Part shown: in pieces, positions 11,491 to 23,640 of the stretch | Numbering within the stretch: the first letter of the stretch is position 1 | How the letters are laid out: each line of letters opens with the position of its first letter | Assembly: GCA_014155875.1 (NCBI GenBank) | Contig: JACEFZ010012611.1 | Span: forward strand, 1 to 64,000 | From: Cepaea nemoralis | Taxonomy: Eukaryota > Mollusca > Gastropoda > Stylommatophora > Helicidae | Direction of reading: 5' to 3' | Length of the DNA: 64,000 bases | Translations under genes and position numbers: made by a program | Notes under the pieces: generated by a model | What the model saw: only the letters and a program-made list of their open reading frames with translations | Database searches by the model: none | Told to the model about the DNA's origin: nothing

Positions 11491-12215
11491 AAACACCAAG
11501 CGACTTTACTCACTCCAGAAACGGGCCATGAGTCTAATTTATAGCAAACATTTATCTGACAATCCTAGCCTGTATAAACGCCTTCAGTTACTACCATTCC
11601 GCAAACGCCTGCTTTTCAATAAAGCTAAACTAATTCACAAAATTCTGCATCGGAATGCCCCAAATTATCTTTGGCCATTGTTTAAATATAATGCTAGACA
11701 CAGTAAACGTTTAAATATACTACACATTCCGAAGCCTAGGATTGACTTACTTATACAAAACAAGCTTAACGTACTCTGCAGCTCAGCTGTGGAACAATCT
11801 TCCACAAGAAATCAAAGACATCACCAATCCCTATTCATATAATCGCAAATTATTCGAACACTATCTCAATACGGATTACTTTCCCCCTTAATAATAGAGA
11901 TAATAATAATAATAATAATAACAAAACCCTAGTATAACAGCCAGTCCCCTTTTTGTAGGCCAGTATATTCCACATGGCTAATAACAAGTGTCAGACCATT
12001 ATCTAACATTACTGTGTCATGTAGTTTTGATGTTCGCATTTTGCCCATGCCTTTATAATGCATATCTTTTATATTGTTGCTGTTCTTTGTTAGCCTTGAA
12101 TGATGTGTGAATGAAATAAATTATGAAAGAAAGTGATAGAAGGGCAGAATGTTAGACGGGCCTGCGTGCCCAATTCTTAACCCTTTGAAAATAAAGTTTG
12201 TTCGTTCGTTCGTTC
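11491..12215 (+). mobile_element. LINE-D insertion with (GTTC)n tail
   Basis: The open frame in its 5' half has L-Q-K-R-A-M-S-L-I-Y, then L-L-P-F-R-K-R-L-L-F-N-K and F-K-Y-N-A-R-H-S-K-R, a C-terminal region typical of CR1/Jockey-like LINEs without RNase H. The 3' end has GGGCCTGCGTGCCCAATTC, then AATAAAG and (GTTC)n at 12199-12215. The same 3' end recurs at 26.95, 40.95 and (minus) 46.05 kb. It interrupts LINE-A between CTAATTTC and TCTAATCA. Confidence 0.85.
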
Positions 12216-12365
12216 TCTAATCACTTTACGGTTTTCTTTTGTCTCTTGTAGGAGTTTGTCGTTGGTTTTTCTGTCTGCCCATAGTATTTTTTGCATTTTC
12301 CTCTGAAACCACATGTCCACAGCATCAAATGTTTCTTCTTGTTTTTTCAGATTGTCTGCTCATTG

Positions 12366-12675
12366 CTTGCTTGTGTTCGCTGGCTGTGAGCTCCAGCGTG
12401 AAGTCATGTATGTCGGATGAAGACATCCTGTTGTCCAACATCAGTGTGATGTCATGCCGGACTGAGGTTTGCGTGAGTGTCCGTTGTCCCATGTCTGGCT
12501 TATTGGTGTGCACACTGATGGTTCCTCACCGTGCAGGCAGATACTCTCCGACTTTGGAAGAATCAGCCAGGACCCCGAAGGGACCTGTTGCCCAGGACGC
12601 ACGACTAGGACGTGTTAGTAAGTCTTGGCCAGTATAGAACCTGCCCCTGGTGCCTTTAAAACACCTCTGCGTCCC
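12366..12675. mobile_element. 310-bp insertion with 12-bp target-site duplication
   Basis: GTCTGCTCATTG occurs at 12354-12365 and again at 12676-12687, while uninterrupted LINE-A copies have the equivalent sequence once. The 310 bases between are an insertion. Its class is unclear: I see no clear terminal inverted repeats, poly(A) tail or pol III boxes. Confidence 0.8.
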
Positions 12676-13244
12676 GTCTGCTCATTGTCCACGCTTCACA
12701 TCCTAACAAAAATACAGGTTCTCTGCAGCACCTCAACACTCTTTTTCTCGTTGCAAATTACATATTTTTATTGATCAGTATCTTGTCCTTCTTGCTAAAG
12801 GCCCGCCTTCACCATGGCGATTCTTGTTCTAATCTCCTCAAGGCATCTCCCATCAGATGTTATAACTGGTTCGAGATAATTGTACCAATTCACTTGTTTA
12901 AGAATATTCCCATGACTTGTATATTACATTGTGGTATTTTATTCATTGTAGTGCCGACCATAATCTATCTTCTTACAATTTAATTATAACCATAACTGTT
13001 CACTGTGTGCAACAACTGCATCAACTAAATGTTGCAGATCCTGCTTATTATCTGCAATCAATAATGTATCATCCGCATATCTAATGTTACTGGATATGGG
13101 CGCTGATATCTGGGTGCTGATGAAGGCATGTCGCCGCAACTTTTGTTGTTTCCTTTAATTGTATTGTGTGTAGCTGTCCTTTACTTGCTGCTTGTATAGT
13201 GTTAGCATACAACACACAAATTAATATGAACAAGGAAAACTCAG

Positions 13245-14160
13245 TGGACAAACACAATATTAAGAAATGTATTGTTTATCAATTATAATTTACTTGTAAT
13301 ATGAACCTGAAACAAACACAATATTAAGAAATGTATTGTTTATCAATTATAATTTACTTGTAATATGAACCTGAAACAAACACAATATTAAGAAATGTAT
13401 TGTTTATCAATTATAATTTACTTGTAATATGAACCTGAAACAAACACAATATTAAGAAATGTATTGTTTATCAATTATAATTTACTTGTAATATGAACCT
13501 GAAACAAACACAATATTAAGAAATGTATTGTTTATCAATTATAATTTACTTGTAATATGAACCTGAAACAAACACAATATTAAGAAATGTATTGTTTATC
13601 AATTATAATTTACTTGTAATATGAACCTGAAACAAACACAATATTAAGAAATGTATTGTTTATCAATTATAATTTACTTGTAATATGAACCTGAAACAAA
13701 CACAATATTAAGACATGTATTGTTTATCAATTATAATTTACTTGTAATATAAACCTGAAACAAACACAATATTAAGAAATGTATTGTTTATCAATTATAA
13801 TTTACTTGTAATATAAACCTGAAACAAACACAATATTAAGAAATGTATTGTTTATCAATTATAATTTACTTGTAATATGAACCTGAAACAAACAGAATAT
13901 TAAGAAATGTATTGTTTATCAATTATAATGTACTGTGTAATATGAACCTGAAACAAACAGAATATTAAGAAATGTATTGTTTATCAATTATAATTTACTT
14001 GTAATATGAACCTGAAACAAACACAATATTAAGACATGTATTGTTTATCAATTATAATTTACTTGTAATATGAACCTGAAACAAACACAATATTAAGACA
14101 TGTATTGTTTATCAATTATAATGTACTGTGTAATATGAACCTGAAACAAACACAATATAA
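13245..14160. repeat. 64-bp AT-rich satellite
   Basis: About 14 nearly identical copies of a 64-bp unit (AATATTAAGAAATGTATTGT plus TATCAATTATAATTTACTTG). Period measured at 13261, 13325 and 13389. Two late copies share a GTACTGTGTAAT variant, so blocks of the array were copied together. Confidence 0.97.
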
Positions 14161-14179
14161 AACTGAACACTCTGTGGTT

Positions 14180-14402
14180 TCATGTCAACAGTAATAATGA
14201 CAGAACGACGACCTGGCGATGTGGTTACGAATGCAGTTCGTATCCCGTATACAGCGTTCGAAAAGCGTTGGTTTTCATACAAATGTGTGAGTGTCGGTCT
14301 TTCAGAAAGCAATGGCAAACTACTCAAAGTGAAATTGCTAGAGATCACAAGCAGCCACACAATTATGAGGTTGGCCGCGACATCTTGTAAAGAATATGCA
14401 AC
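14180..14402 (+). mobile_element. SINE-1 copy 3
   Basis: The head is degraded (B-box-like GCGTTCGAAAAGC). The body GAGTGTCGGTCTTTCAGAAA and the 3' end GGTTGGCCGCGACATCTTGT are shared with the other copies. The short frames on both strands here are incidental. Confidence 0.8.
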
Positions 14403-14585
14403 AATCTGTTTTTAAAAATAATGACAAGTGCTGGGAAGTATTGGGTTAGAGATTATAACCTACATCTGTTGTAATACCTCTGACTCGTGTCGCTGTTGTC
14501 ACACTACTAGCTTGAGGGGCAGAGAGGAATACGACTGTGGCTCACACAGAAAAAAACATACATACACTTCGTGCGTATGTGAATG

Positions 14586-14806
14586 TAGCGTCTCGCCGAG
14601 GGCAACCAGTGCAGAAGGGACTCGCCGAGGGCAACCAGTGGGGGAAGGGTCTCGCCGAGGGCAACCAGTGAGAGAAGGGACTCGCCGAGGGCAACCAATG
14701 AGGGAAGGGTCTCGCCGAGGGCAACCAGTGATGGAAGGGTTTCGCCGAGGGCAAACAGTGATGGAAGGGTTTCGCCGAGGGCAACCAGAGGAAGAAGGGT
14801 GGTTTC
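14586..14806. repeat. 30-bp minisatellite, CTCGCCGAGGGCAACCAGTG
   Basis: Seven copies of a 30-bp unit. The period is a multiple of three, so frames stay open on both strands (R-R-G-Q-P repeats on plus). There is no start context, domain or splice evidence for a protein. Confidence 0.95.
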
Positions 14807-14849
14807 TCATACACTCGTGTGTATAACTATAGCAAATCTGAGTGAATTG

Positions 14850-17545
14850 ACAGTTTGTGTATTATATGCATGAGTGAATCGTCTGTCTGAGTAGTATATG
14901 TTTGAGTGATCCTCTGTGTATGTATTATATGTTTGCGTGTAGCATATGACTGAGTATTATACGTTTGCGTGTAGCATATGACTGAGTATTATATGTTTAA
15001 GTGTAGCATATGTCTTTCGGCAGGGGTTCTGGAAGAATCTCAAAACTGAGAGGGAAGACCAGGAGAACTTTTAATCAGATAGCGGTGAGTACGATTAGTA
15101 GTATAACTCTTCGCTGGCTGTTGAACGAGGGGACGGAGCACGTATGGGAATGTCCTGAGTGCAGTGACGTCGGTTCTTGACTCATATCAACTCAACTCAA
15201 CTCAACTCAATATGTCTGAGTATTATGTGTTTGAGTGTAGCTTATATCTGTGTATTATATGTTTGAGTGTAACATATGTCTGTGTATTATATGTTTGAGT
15301 GTAACATATGTCTGTGTATTATATGTTTGAGTGTAACATATGTCTGTGTATTATATGTTTGAGTGTAACATATGTCTGTGTATTATATGTTTGAGTGTAA
15401 CATATGTCTGTGTATTATATGTTTGAGTGTAACATATGTCTGTGTATTATATGTTTGAGTGTAACATATGTCAGTGTATTATATGTTTGAGTGTAACATA
15501 TGTCTGTGTATTATATGTTTGAGTGTAACATATGTATGAGTATTATATGTTTGAGTGTAACATATGTCTGTGTATTATATGTTTGAGTGTAACATATGTC
15601 TGTGTATTATATGTTTGAGTGTAACATATGTCTGTGTATTATATGTTTGAGTGTAACATATGTCTGTGTATTATATGTTTGAGTGTAATATATGTCTGTG
15701 TATTATATGTTTGAGTGTAACATATGTCTGTGTATTATATGTTTGAGTGTAACATATGTCTGTGTATTATATGTTTGAGTGTAACATATGTCTGTGTATT
15801 ATATGTTTGAGTGTAACATATGTCTGTGTATTATATGTTTGAGTGTAACATATGTCTGTGTATTATATGTTTGAGTGTAACATATGTATGAGTATTATAT
15901 GTTTGAGTGTAACATATGTCTGTGTATTATATGTTTGAGTGTAACATATGTATGAGTATTATATGTTTGAGTGTAACATATGTCTGTGTATTATATGTTT
16001 GAGTGTAACATATGTCTGTGTATTATATGTTTGAGTGTAACATATGTCTGTGTATTATATGTTTGAGTGTAACATATGTCTGTGTATTATATGTTTGAGT
16101 GTAACATATGTCTGTGTATTATATGTTTGAGTGTAACATATGTCTGTGTATTATATGTTTGAGTGTAACATATGTCTGTGTATTATATGTTTGAGTGTAA
16201 CATATGTCTGTATATTGTATGTTTGAGTGTAACATATGTCTGTGTATTATATGTTTGAGTGTAGCATATGTATGTGTATTATATGTTTGAGTGTAGCTTA
16301 TATCTGTGTATTATATGTTTGAGTGTAACATATGTCTGTGTATTATATGTTTGAGTGTAACATATGTATGAGTATTATATGTTTGAGTGTAACATATGTC
16401 TGTGTATTATATGTTTGAGTGTAACATATGTCTGTGTATTATATGTTTGAGTGTAACATATGTCTGTGTATTATATGTTTGAGTGTAACATATGTCTGTG
16501 TATTGTATGTTTGAGTGTAACATATGTCTGTGTATTGTATGTTTGAGTGTAACATATGTCTGTGTATTATATGTTTGAGTGTAGCATATGTCTGTGTATT
16601 GTATGTTTGAGTGTAACATATGTATGAGTATTATATGTTTGAGTGTAGCATATGTCTGTGTATTATATGTTTGAGTGTAACATATGTCTGTGTATTATAT
16701 GTTTGAGTGTAACATATGTCTGTGTATTATATGTTTGAGTGTAACATATGTCTGTGTATTATATGTTTGAGTGTAACATATGTCTGTGTATTGTATGTTT
16801 GAGTGTAACATATGTCTGTGTATTGTATGTTTGAGTGTAACATATGTCTGTGTATTGTATGTTTAAGTGTAACATATGTGTGTATTGTATGTTTAAGTGT
16901 AACATATGTATGAGTATTATATGTTTGAGTGTAACATATGTCTGTGTATTATATGTTTGAGTGTAACATATGTCTGTGTATAGTATGTTTGAGTGTAACA
17001 TATGTCTGTGTATTATATGTTTGAGTGTAACATATGTCTGTGTATTGTATGTTTGAGTGTAACATATGTATGAGTATTATATGTTTGAGTGTAGCATATG
17101 TCTGTGTATTATATGTTTGAGTGTAACATATGTCTGTGTATTGTATGTTTGAGTGTAACATATGTCTGTGTATTATATGTTTGAGTGTAACATATGTCTG
17201 TGTATTATATGTTTGAGTGTAACATATGTCTGTGTATTATATGTTTGAGTGTAACATATGTCTGTGTATTATATGTTTGAGTGTAACATATGTCTGTGTA
17301 TTATATGTTTGAGTGTAACATATGTCTGTGTATTATATGTTTGAGTGTAACATATGTCTGTGTATTATATGTTTGAGTGTAACATATGTCTGTGTATTGT
17401 ATGTTTGAGTGTAGCTTATATCTGTGTGTTATATATTTGTGTGTAGCATATGTCTGTATATTGTATGTTTGAGTGTAGCATATGTATGAGTATTATATGT
17501 TTGAGTGTAGTATACGCCTGTGTATTATATGTTTGAGTGTAACGT
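14850..17545. repeat. 32-bp satellite, GTCTGTGTATTATATGTTTG...
   Basis: About 75-80 copies of a 32-bp unit, with the most decayed copies at the left edge (14850-15000) and right edge (17400-17545) and homogeneous copies in the middle, the usual pattern for unequal exchange. A LINE-E tail interrupts it at 15016-15209. Minus-strand frames rich in His, Thr, Tyr are repeat translations. Confidence 0.97.
15016..15209 (+). mobile_element. LINE-E 3' end inserted into the satellite
   Basis: Reads R-G-K-T-R-R-T-F-N-Q-I-A, L-R-W-L-L and W-E-C-P-E-C-S-D-V-G-S then stop, matching the C-terminus of the copies at 31.4-32.2 and 59.9-61.2 kb. The tail is (CAACT)n at 15187-15209. ATATGTCT flanks it on both sides (15008-15015 and 15210-15217), but that octamer also occurs in the satellite unit. 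Confidence 0.88.
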
Positions 17546-17948
17546 CTGCATTACTTTAGTTTCCAGGCTAAGCGTGTACTATAACACATATGTCCGACAG
17601 TACAATCTCTTTGTTTGCATACATACAAGCTGATAATCATGTGTGCATGTTAAATGTCCCAGTTATGGCAACCCCCGATAATATGACTTGTGTCTCATTC
17701 TCTAACTGGAATTGCTGGACACCTACAGTCAGGCTGGGAACCGAGGTTACTCAGATGTTTGCATGCCTTCCCCCAGCCCGTCGGGCATCTTTGCGAATCC
17801 CCCTAAAGGACGCCATGTTTAAAGAATTGATCTGAACCCCCAAGATGGTCCAGTCTATACATGGGAACGAGGAACATGTGTGGGTTGTAAAGGTTGTTGG
17901 GGGTGGTTCTGATCACATCATCGAACATGTTCCATGTGGTCTATAGGC
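17546..17948. other. No gene seen
   Basis: Unique-looking spacer between satellites. The 81-codon plus frame at 17590-17835 has no recognisable motif. A lone ACATGTTCC near 17928 resembles the 70-bp satellite core. Confidence 0.5.
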
Positions 17949-18335
17949 ATACAGGACTAGCGAAGACACAAACAATAGATTGCACGATTTATTGCCTGGT
18001 ATATTTCGCTGCATCTCGTCAGGTACATACTGCAGAAATCACACAACTTACGTGAATTAACTAGATAAATCCTTCAAACTGAAACATACACATGTTCGCA
18101 CAGTAATGTTGATTGTCTACCACGGTAATTTTAAACTGACTTAACATGTCTTTCTGCTTGCACAAGGACGGCTTACGACTTCGTGTGTATTTCAGTTTGA
18201 AGGATTTATCTAATTAATTCACGTAAGTTGTGTGATTTCTGCAGTATGTACCTGACGAGATGCAGCGAAATATGCCAGGCAATAAATCGTGCAATCTATT
18301 GTTTGTCTCTTCGTATTTCAAATACAGGACTAGCG
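17949..18335. mobile_element. Fold-back element with about 125-bp inverted arms
   Basis: The left arm 17961-18088 and right arm 18192-18314 are inverted copies (TAGATTGCACGATTTATTGC, GCAGAAATCACACAACTTAC) around a loop of about 105 bp. ATACAGGACTAGCG is directly repeated at 17949-17962 and 18322-18335, looking like a 14-bp target-site duplication, though the last two bases of the left copy also pair in the arms. No transposase; a non-autonomous element. Confidence 0.85.
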
Positions 18336-18349
18336 CCGTATATCCAACA

Positions 18350-19880
18350 CACCCCTATGACATGGAACATGTTCCCTGACTTTACTGACAACCTTATTGA
18401 ACGACAGACAGGTATGAACAAGCCCCATGACATGGAACATGTTCCCTGACTTTACTGACAACCTTATTGAACGACAGACAGGTATGAACAAGCCTCATGA
18501 CATGGAACATGTTCCCTGACTTTACTGACAACCTTATTGAACGACAGACAGGTATGAACAAGCCTCATGACATGGAACATGTTCCCTGACTTTACTGACA
18601 ACCTTATTGAACGACAGACAGGTATGAACAAGCCTCATGACATGGAACATGTTCCCTGACTTACTGACAACCTTATTGAACGACAGACAGGTATGAACAA
18701 GCCTCATGACATGGAACATGTTCCCTGACTTTACTGACAACCTTATTGAACGACAGACAGGTATGAACAAGCCTCATGACATGGAACATGTTCCCTGACT
18801 TAAGGTACAACCTTATTGAACGACAGACAGGTATGAACAAGCCTTATGACATGGAACATGTTCCCTCACTTTACTGACAACCTTATTGAACGACAGACAG
18901 GTATGAACAAGCCTCGGGACATGGAACATGTTCCCTGACTTTACTGACAACCTTATTGGACGAGAGATAGGTATGAACAAGCCTCATGACATGGAACATA
19001 CTCCCTGACTTTACTGACAACCTTATTGGACGAGAGATAGGTATGAACAAGCCTCATGACATGGAACATGTTCCCACACTTTACTGACAACCTTATTGAA
19101 CGACAGACAGGTATGAACAAGCCTCGGGACATGGAACATGTTCCCTGACTTTACTGACAACCTTATTGGACGACAGACAGGTATGAACAAGCCTCATGAC
19201 ATGGAACATGTTCCCTGACTTTACTGACAACCTTATTGGACGACAGACAGGTATGAACAAGCCTCATGACATGGAACATGTTCCCTGACTTTACTGACAA
19301 CCTTATTGGACGACAGACAGGTATGAACAAGCCTCATGACATGGAACATGTTCCCTGACTTTACTGACAACCTAATTACATGACAGACAGGTATGAACAA
19401 GCCTCATGACATGGAACATGTTCCTTGACTTTACTGACAACCTTATTGGACGACAGACAGGTATGAAGAAGCCTCATGACATGGAACATGTTCCCTGACT
19501 TTACTGACAACCTTATTGGACGACAGACAGGTATGAACAAGCCTCATGACATGGAACATGTTCCCTGACTTTACTGACAACCTTATTGGACGACAGACAG
19601 GTATGAACAAGCCTCATGACATGGAACATGTTCCCTGACTTTACTGACAACCTAATTACACGACAGACAGGTATGAACAAGCCTCATGACATGGAACATG
19701 TTCCCTGACTTTACTGACAACCTTATTGGACGACAGACAGGTATGAACAAGCCTCATGACATGGAACATGTTCCCTGACTTTACTGACAACCTTATTGGA
19801 CGACAGACATGTATGAACAAGCCTCGGGACATGGAACATATTCCCTGACTTTACTGACAACCTTATTGGACGTCAGGCAT
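18350..19880. repeat. 70-bp satellite with GGAACATGTTCC palindrome
   Basis: About 22 copies of a 70-bp unit; nearly every unit has the perfect 12-bp palindrome GGAACATGTTCC. The left copies read ATTGAACGACAG and the right copies ATTGGACGACAG, so two subtypes have spread. Short frames here come from the repeat. Confidence 0.97.
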
Positions 19881-20032
19881 GTGTGTATGGCGCTGCCCTA
19901 TTGCAAGCTGCCTGATGCACGTCTATATATGAAACCGTATCACTCACAACATGATATTAATAGAAACAAAATATATGCTAATAAATATCTTAAAATAAAC
20001 TGTTACTGCCACTGAATTGCTACAGAAGCAGA

Positions 20033-20725
20033 TCGATATTCTGTACAAACATCGCATGACCTGTGGATTGTCAGTGATGCCTCGAGACTTTAGTGAGAGC
20101 TCTGTATCAGGGCGGGGATCTCATCGGGTAGGAAGAGCAAACCAGCTTCATAGCACCCCACTCCATTGAAGAGACATTGCCTTGGATTCCCAGTCACCTC
20201 TACCTCAAGAGAAAGTGGAGGGGCGAAAGACTTGCTGTAGCAGAACTGCTGAACAACAAAGAAGCAGCTACTGTGGTATCAGATCAGTCCAACAGATTCT
20301 CAGGAGCAGATCCAGAGAGGACTTGCTGGGTAGATGGACAAAGGTAACAAAATGTGGAACTCTTACTCCATGAGATGCACTGGTCAAGGACCAGAAAAAC
20401 CATTATTGGATTTAGCAGCTGAAGCATAAACATATGGATAAATGTTCAGTTTCCAACTGGGTCTACTAGAATCTATAGCCAGCTCAGCTGTTTGACTCCA
20501 CGACATGCATCCCAGTACAGCCAATTTTCTTACCCTTGTAAGGACATCGACCACCTTCTCTTCAAAACCTGTGAATTTTGATACGATAGGGGAAAGCTAC
20601 CACAACCAGCTCCAACAGTTACAAACTCACTGTTGTATTCTATGGAACAGCTGCAGAAAACCGACATCTTCATTAGAATGGCAACGGGCTGCGAAGAATA
20701 GACAACACAACTGCCTTAAGATCAA
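20033..20725 (+). mobile_element. Possible degenerate LINE C-terminus
   Basis: Fragments such as L-P-W-I-P-S-H (about 20180) and D-H-L-L-F-K-T-C-E-F (about 20550) resemble the W-I-P-S-H-x-G motif of retroelement RNase H and the H-x-L-F-x-C-x-x-F end of such LINEs. Frames are broken. Identification is tentative. Confidence 0.35.
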
Positions 20726-20729
20726 CAAC

Positions 20730-21417
20730 TTAAAAAACGCTGATACTACAAACACAAAAGAAAACAGCTGTGGCAACAACAGCCCTGTCAACTAAAAGGA
20801 TCATTGCCAGTGATGGACACACGTTAGAGCAATCCATCTCCTCCGACTCTAAATAGTTCACCTTCATTGGAGCAACCCTCTGTATTCTTTCATGTTCATC
20901 TGAGTCTGTGGGATCTCTGTGAGGATCAGCTGAGTCTGTGAGATCTCTCTGAGGAGCAGCTAAGTCAATGAGGTCTCTATGAGGATCAGCTAAGTCTGTG
21001 AGATCTATCTGAGGAGTAGCCTGGCGGAGCATGGATGCAGGAGTTCCGCAGGACTCACCTGGAGAACACACTTCATCTGCCTGACAGAGTCCATGGAGCA
21101 CGGTATCGTTAGCATCCAACTTCACGTCCGCCATCTCGCTAAAGAAGAACACTGCGCTAACATTGTAAAGATCGCACGATGACCTGTTTGTGAAGCACAC
21201 AGAATGGCACAGGTCATGTGTACATGTGGACGCGGTCTTTGCTCGAGTGCAGTTCATATTTTGGGCATTTCCAGGGCCAAACGGGCACTCGTAGACATTG
21301 ATGTAAGCATCGTCTGATGAATCAGGAAGGCTTTGTTTTCTTGACTGCACGGTGTCATCATCAGGGTCAGGAACTGAGCAAGATATGCTGGTGCTATCAC
21401 ACAGACAGTTGTGGAAC
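20730..21417 (-). CDS. Gene A exon 2: Cys-rich ectodomain, 10-aa repeats, hydrophobic C-terminus
   Basis: Second coding exon of gene A. The acceptor is TTTCTTTCTCAG at 21429-21418 on the minus strand, and the exon starts in phase 2, so its first base completes a Lys codon begun in exon 1 at 27300. It codes 228 residues after that codon. The order is F-H-N-C-L-C, about 13 cysteines over the first 125 residues, several N-x-S/T sites, then about four 10-residue units of the R-D-L-T-D-x-A-D-P-H type (about 21005-20885), and a hydrophobic tail A-V-V-A-T-A-V-F-F-C-V-C ending in a stop at 20730. With exon 1 the product is about 279 residues. It probably is a type I membrane or GPI-linked surface protein, but Asp and Arg lie just before the hydrophobic run. 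Gene B's exon 2 has the same start, phase and layout. Family not recognised; function unknown. Confidence 0.68.
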
Positions 21418-21429
21418 CTGAGAAAGAAA
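21418..21429 (-). other. Splice acceptor of gene A intron
   Basis: TTTCTTTCTCAG on the minus strand: a pyrimidine tract and AG, followed by GTTC, the same first four exon bases as in gene B. Confidence 0.72.
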
Positions 21430-21494
21430 CACACTCCTCGTATATGCTTTCTCAAGGCAAGGATTTCGGTGTTTATTTCAAAATACAGTAAACA

Positions 21495-21915
21495 TACGTT
21501 AATTTGGTTACATATCCTTTACAGGACGTCGCAATAAACCCCAGCAATGTTTTGCTGTTTGTGATTTCTTGGCAAGTTTACATTCAGTAGTTTGCCATTG
21601 CTTTCTAAACCACTAGAACTCATATACCATTGTACCCACGGGAAGGTTAACCCAGTCAACAAATGCCCGCAGAAGTCGGAAGTGTCGGCCTAACGGCGCA
21701 AGAACGCAGCTTTGCTGTAAACAGGCACAACGCAATCACATCCGGAAAAAAAAACTCCGGATGAACGCAGAAAAGGAAGAAGATACAATTGTACTGACAA
21801 AGCGGTCTGCTGCCAAATGTCCCGCAGGTGTGTTTCGAACGTGGTTTGCGGGATTACGAATTGCCTCGGTAACCCCTGGGCTACAATGCCGGCATAGTAA
21901 ACATAGCATTACATA
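21495..21915 (-). mobile_element. SINE-1 sequences, one or two copies (4)
   Basis: The left part (21525-21615) has the shared 3' body: complement of ATTGCTTTCT, CTTGGCAAG and TTACAGGACGTCGC. The right part has a separate head with A-box-like TAGCCCAGGGGTTACC, B-box-like CGTTCGAAAC and GGCAGCAGACCGCTTTGT. It lies in the intron of gene A. The unmatched middle suggests a rearranged or double copy. Confidence 0.75.
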
Positions 21916-21959
21916 TTGGGTTGTGGAGTTATCAGTCTTCATACATTCTGTACCATTGC

Positions 21960-23640
21960 CAAATGATGTGAGATGATTAGTTTACTTTAGCCACAACGAT
22001 ACAGATTGCCGCATTTTAACGGAAATATATTTGCGGTTATGTTCAGCAACTATTTCTTGTTTCTCCAATTTAAGGAGGTTTAGAGTACCCGTGATGTTAA
22101 ATTTCCCGAATATTTCAAGATCGCTTTAAGAAAGGGACCGATTACTTTATATAGTTTCTCCCTCCTCTGTTTACGTGTTTACATCTCGTGCTTCTGAAAA
22201 TCGTTTCCTACAAAAAGATACAGAGTGACTTTTTCAGAAGTAAATAGACCCGCAAATCACGTTTTATGTAGATGTATTTGTTTGTTCTAGTATGTGTTAA
22301 TAGATGTGTCTTCTAAATTTACAAAAATCTTGACATTTTCGTCTGTTTAAGTCGGGAGGGTCATCTCAAACTAAAATGATGAAGATTGCATGCTCTGGTA
22401 TGATATTTCAATGACCGGAAATAGCCGTTTCCTTGTCAGCGATGCCTATTTAATATTGTTATAGAATATTCACAGCGATTTGCATGCTAATGAATGCATG
22501 TTTGCATTCAACATCAATTTTAGTATGTATCTATACATTTCCATCACTCTGCATGGACCGGATCATTGATAATTTGTCATCTTTCCAACGGGACTTCTTT
22601 TCTTTTGTCAAAATGCATCTACGCTGGCAGCCTCTTGTTGACAAGATGGCGGGCGCAGTCCTCGCGCGGTCTGACGTCGCCACAGCACGATGTGCAGATT
22701 TATATCTGTGTGTGTGTGTGTGTGTATGTAAATATATAAACTGGCAGAGTTATTTATCCTTGAATTAGTTGGGCCGCTGTGTTAATCTCCCTTGGCGACA
22801 ATGTAAACCGAGAGTTGTATGAGTGTGTAGGTAGGGTCACAAAAAGTGAAAGGCCAAAATCGGTTTTCTTCTATATGTCCCTTTTAGATGATAAACTTAC
22901 AAACAAGCATTCATATCTCGGCTTAAAATTGACCTACAGACTTGAATAAGCTACCGTTGGGTTTTTTTTTTTTTTTTTCAAGAGCTATCCAACTATGCAG
23001 GTTATATAATTAAAAAGCAATTTAGAAAAAGTTACTAAATTGGCTAGTTCACTTCCTCGCCGTCTTTCCGCCCCAGACAATGGATAGTAAATGCTCCGAA
23101 TCTTACGGTAACCATTGCATAAGGCTGGGATGACCCCGCACACAAAGGCTAAACATTTGGAATATGTTTAAAGTGGGCTTTTGTGGGCCTTTGTGACGAA
23201 ACTGCTTGTGGCTTCACGCGGTTTCTGGTAAAATGAAAGTCAAACGTATAGAGATGTCAGCAGTTCATATGTTACCCATCTTTCGTGTAAAACTACTCTC
23301 TATCGTCTAAATGAAGACCGACTACTAGACTGCAACCAAGGATCATATTATTATCTTTGAAATGAAATATACTTTTCTGTGAGTTAGGAAACAGATTATT
23401 AACTAGAGTTATTGCCCCATGGCATCTTGTACAGTGTTAATGTCACAATTTAGTAATAGATAATAACACTACATAAACCACACATTAAATCCCCCAAAAC
23501 TTTGATCAATATTATGTATTTTAAATTGTTGTATTTTTAACTATTACAATACATGTGCATATAAAGTCTACCTTTTAAAGTGTTCTACTTCACGAAACTG
23601 CCAGTGTAAACCTTTCAAAGTCTAGTATATGTTACATAAG
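21960..23640. other. Intronic sequence of gene A, no gene seen
   Basis: Mostly unique-looking DNA with a short (GT)n at 22709-22727 and T-homopolymers. A small frame at 22484-22768 includes a Lys-Met-Ala-Gly stretch but no domain or conserved junction. Confidence 0.5.

Larger units (their letters stand above)
11251..13094 (-). mobile_element. LINE-A copy split by two insertions
   Basis: The element is present in three pieces, 11251-11490, 12216-12365 and 12676-13094, which are collinear with other LINE-A copies once two insertions (11491-12215 and 12366-12675) are ignored. The last piece ends just past the complement of I-R-Y-A-D-D near 13085. Many substitutions and frameshifts make it a dead copy. 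The splits date it as older than both inserts. Confidence 0.88.

Noticed and set aside
14428..14826. 132-codon ORF with R-R-G-Q-P repeats
   Set aside because: The 30-bp minisatellite is open on both strands; no coding evidence outside the repeat.
13245..19880. CRISPR-like arrays
   Set aside because: The repeats are contiguous satellites without unique spacers, in animal DNA, with no cas genes.
20730..20770. Functional link between genes A and B and a retroelement or virus envelope
   Set aside because: Both have a spliced signal-peptide exon and no retroviral motifs; nothing supports a viral origin.
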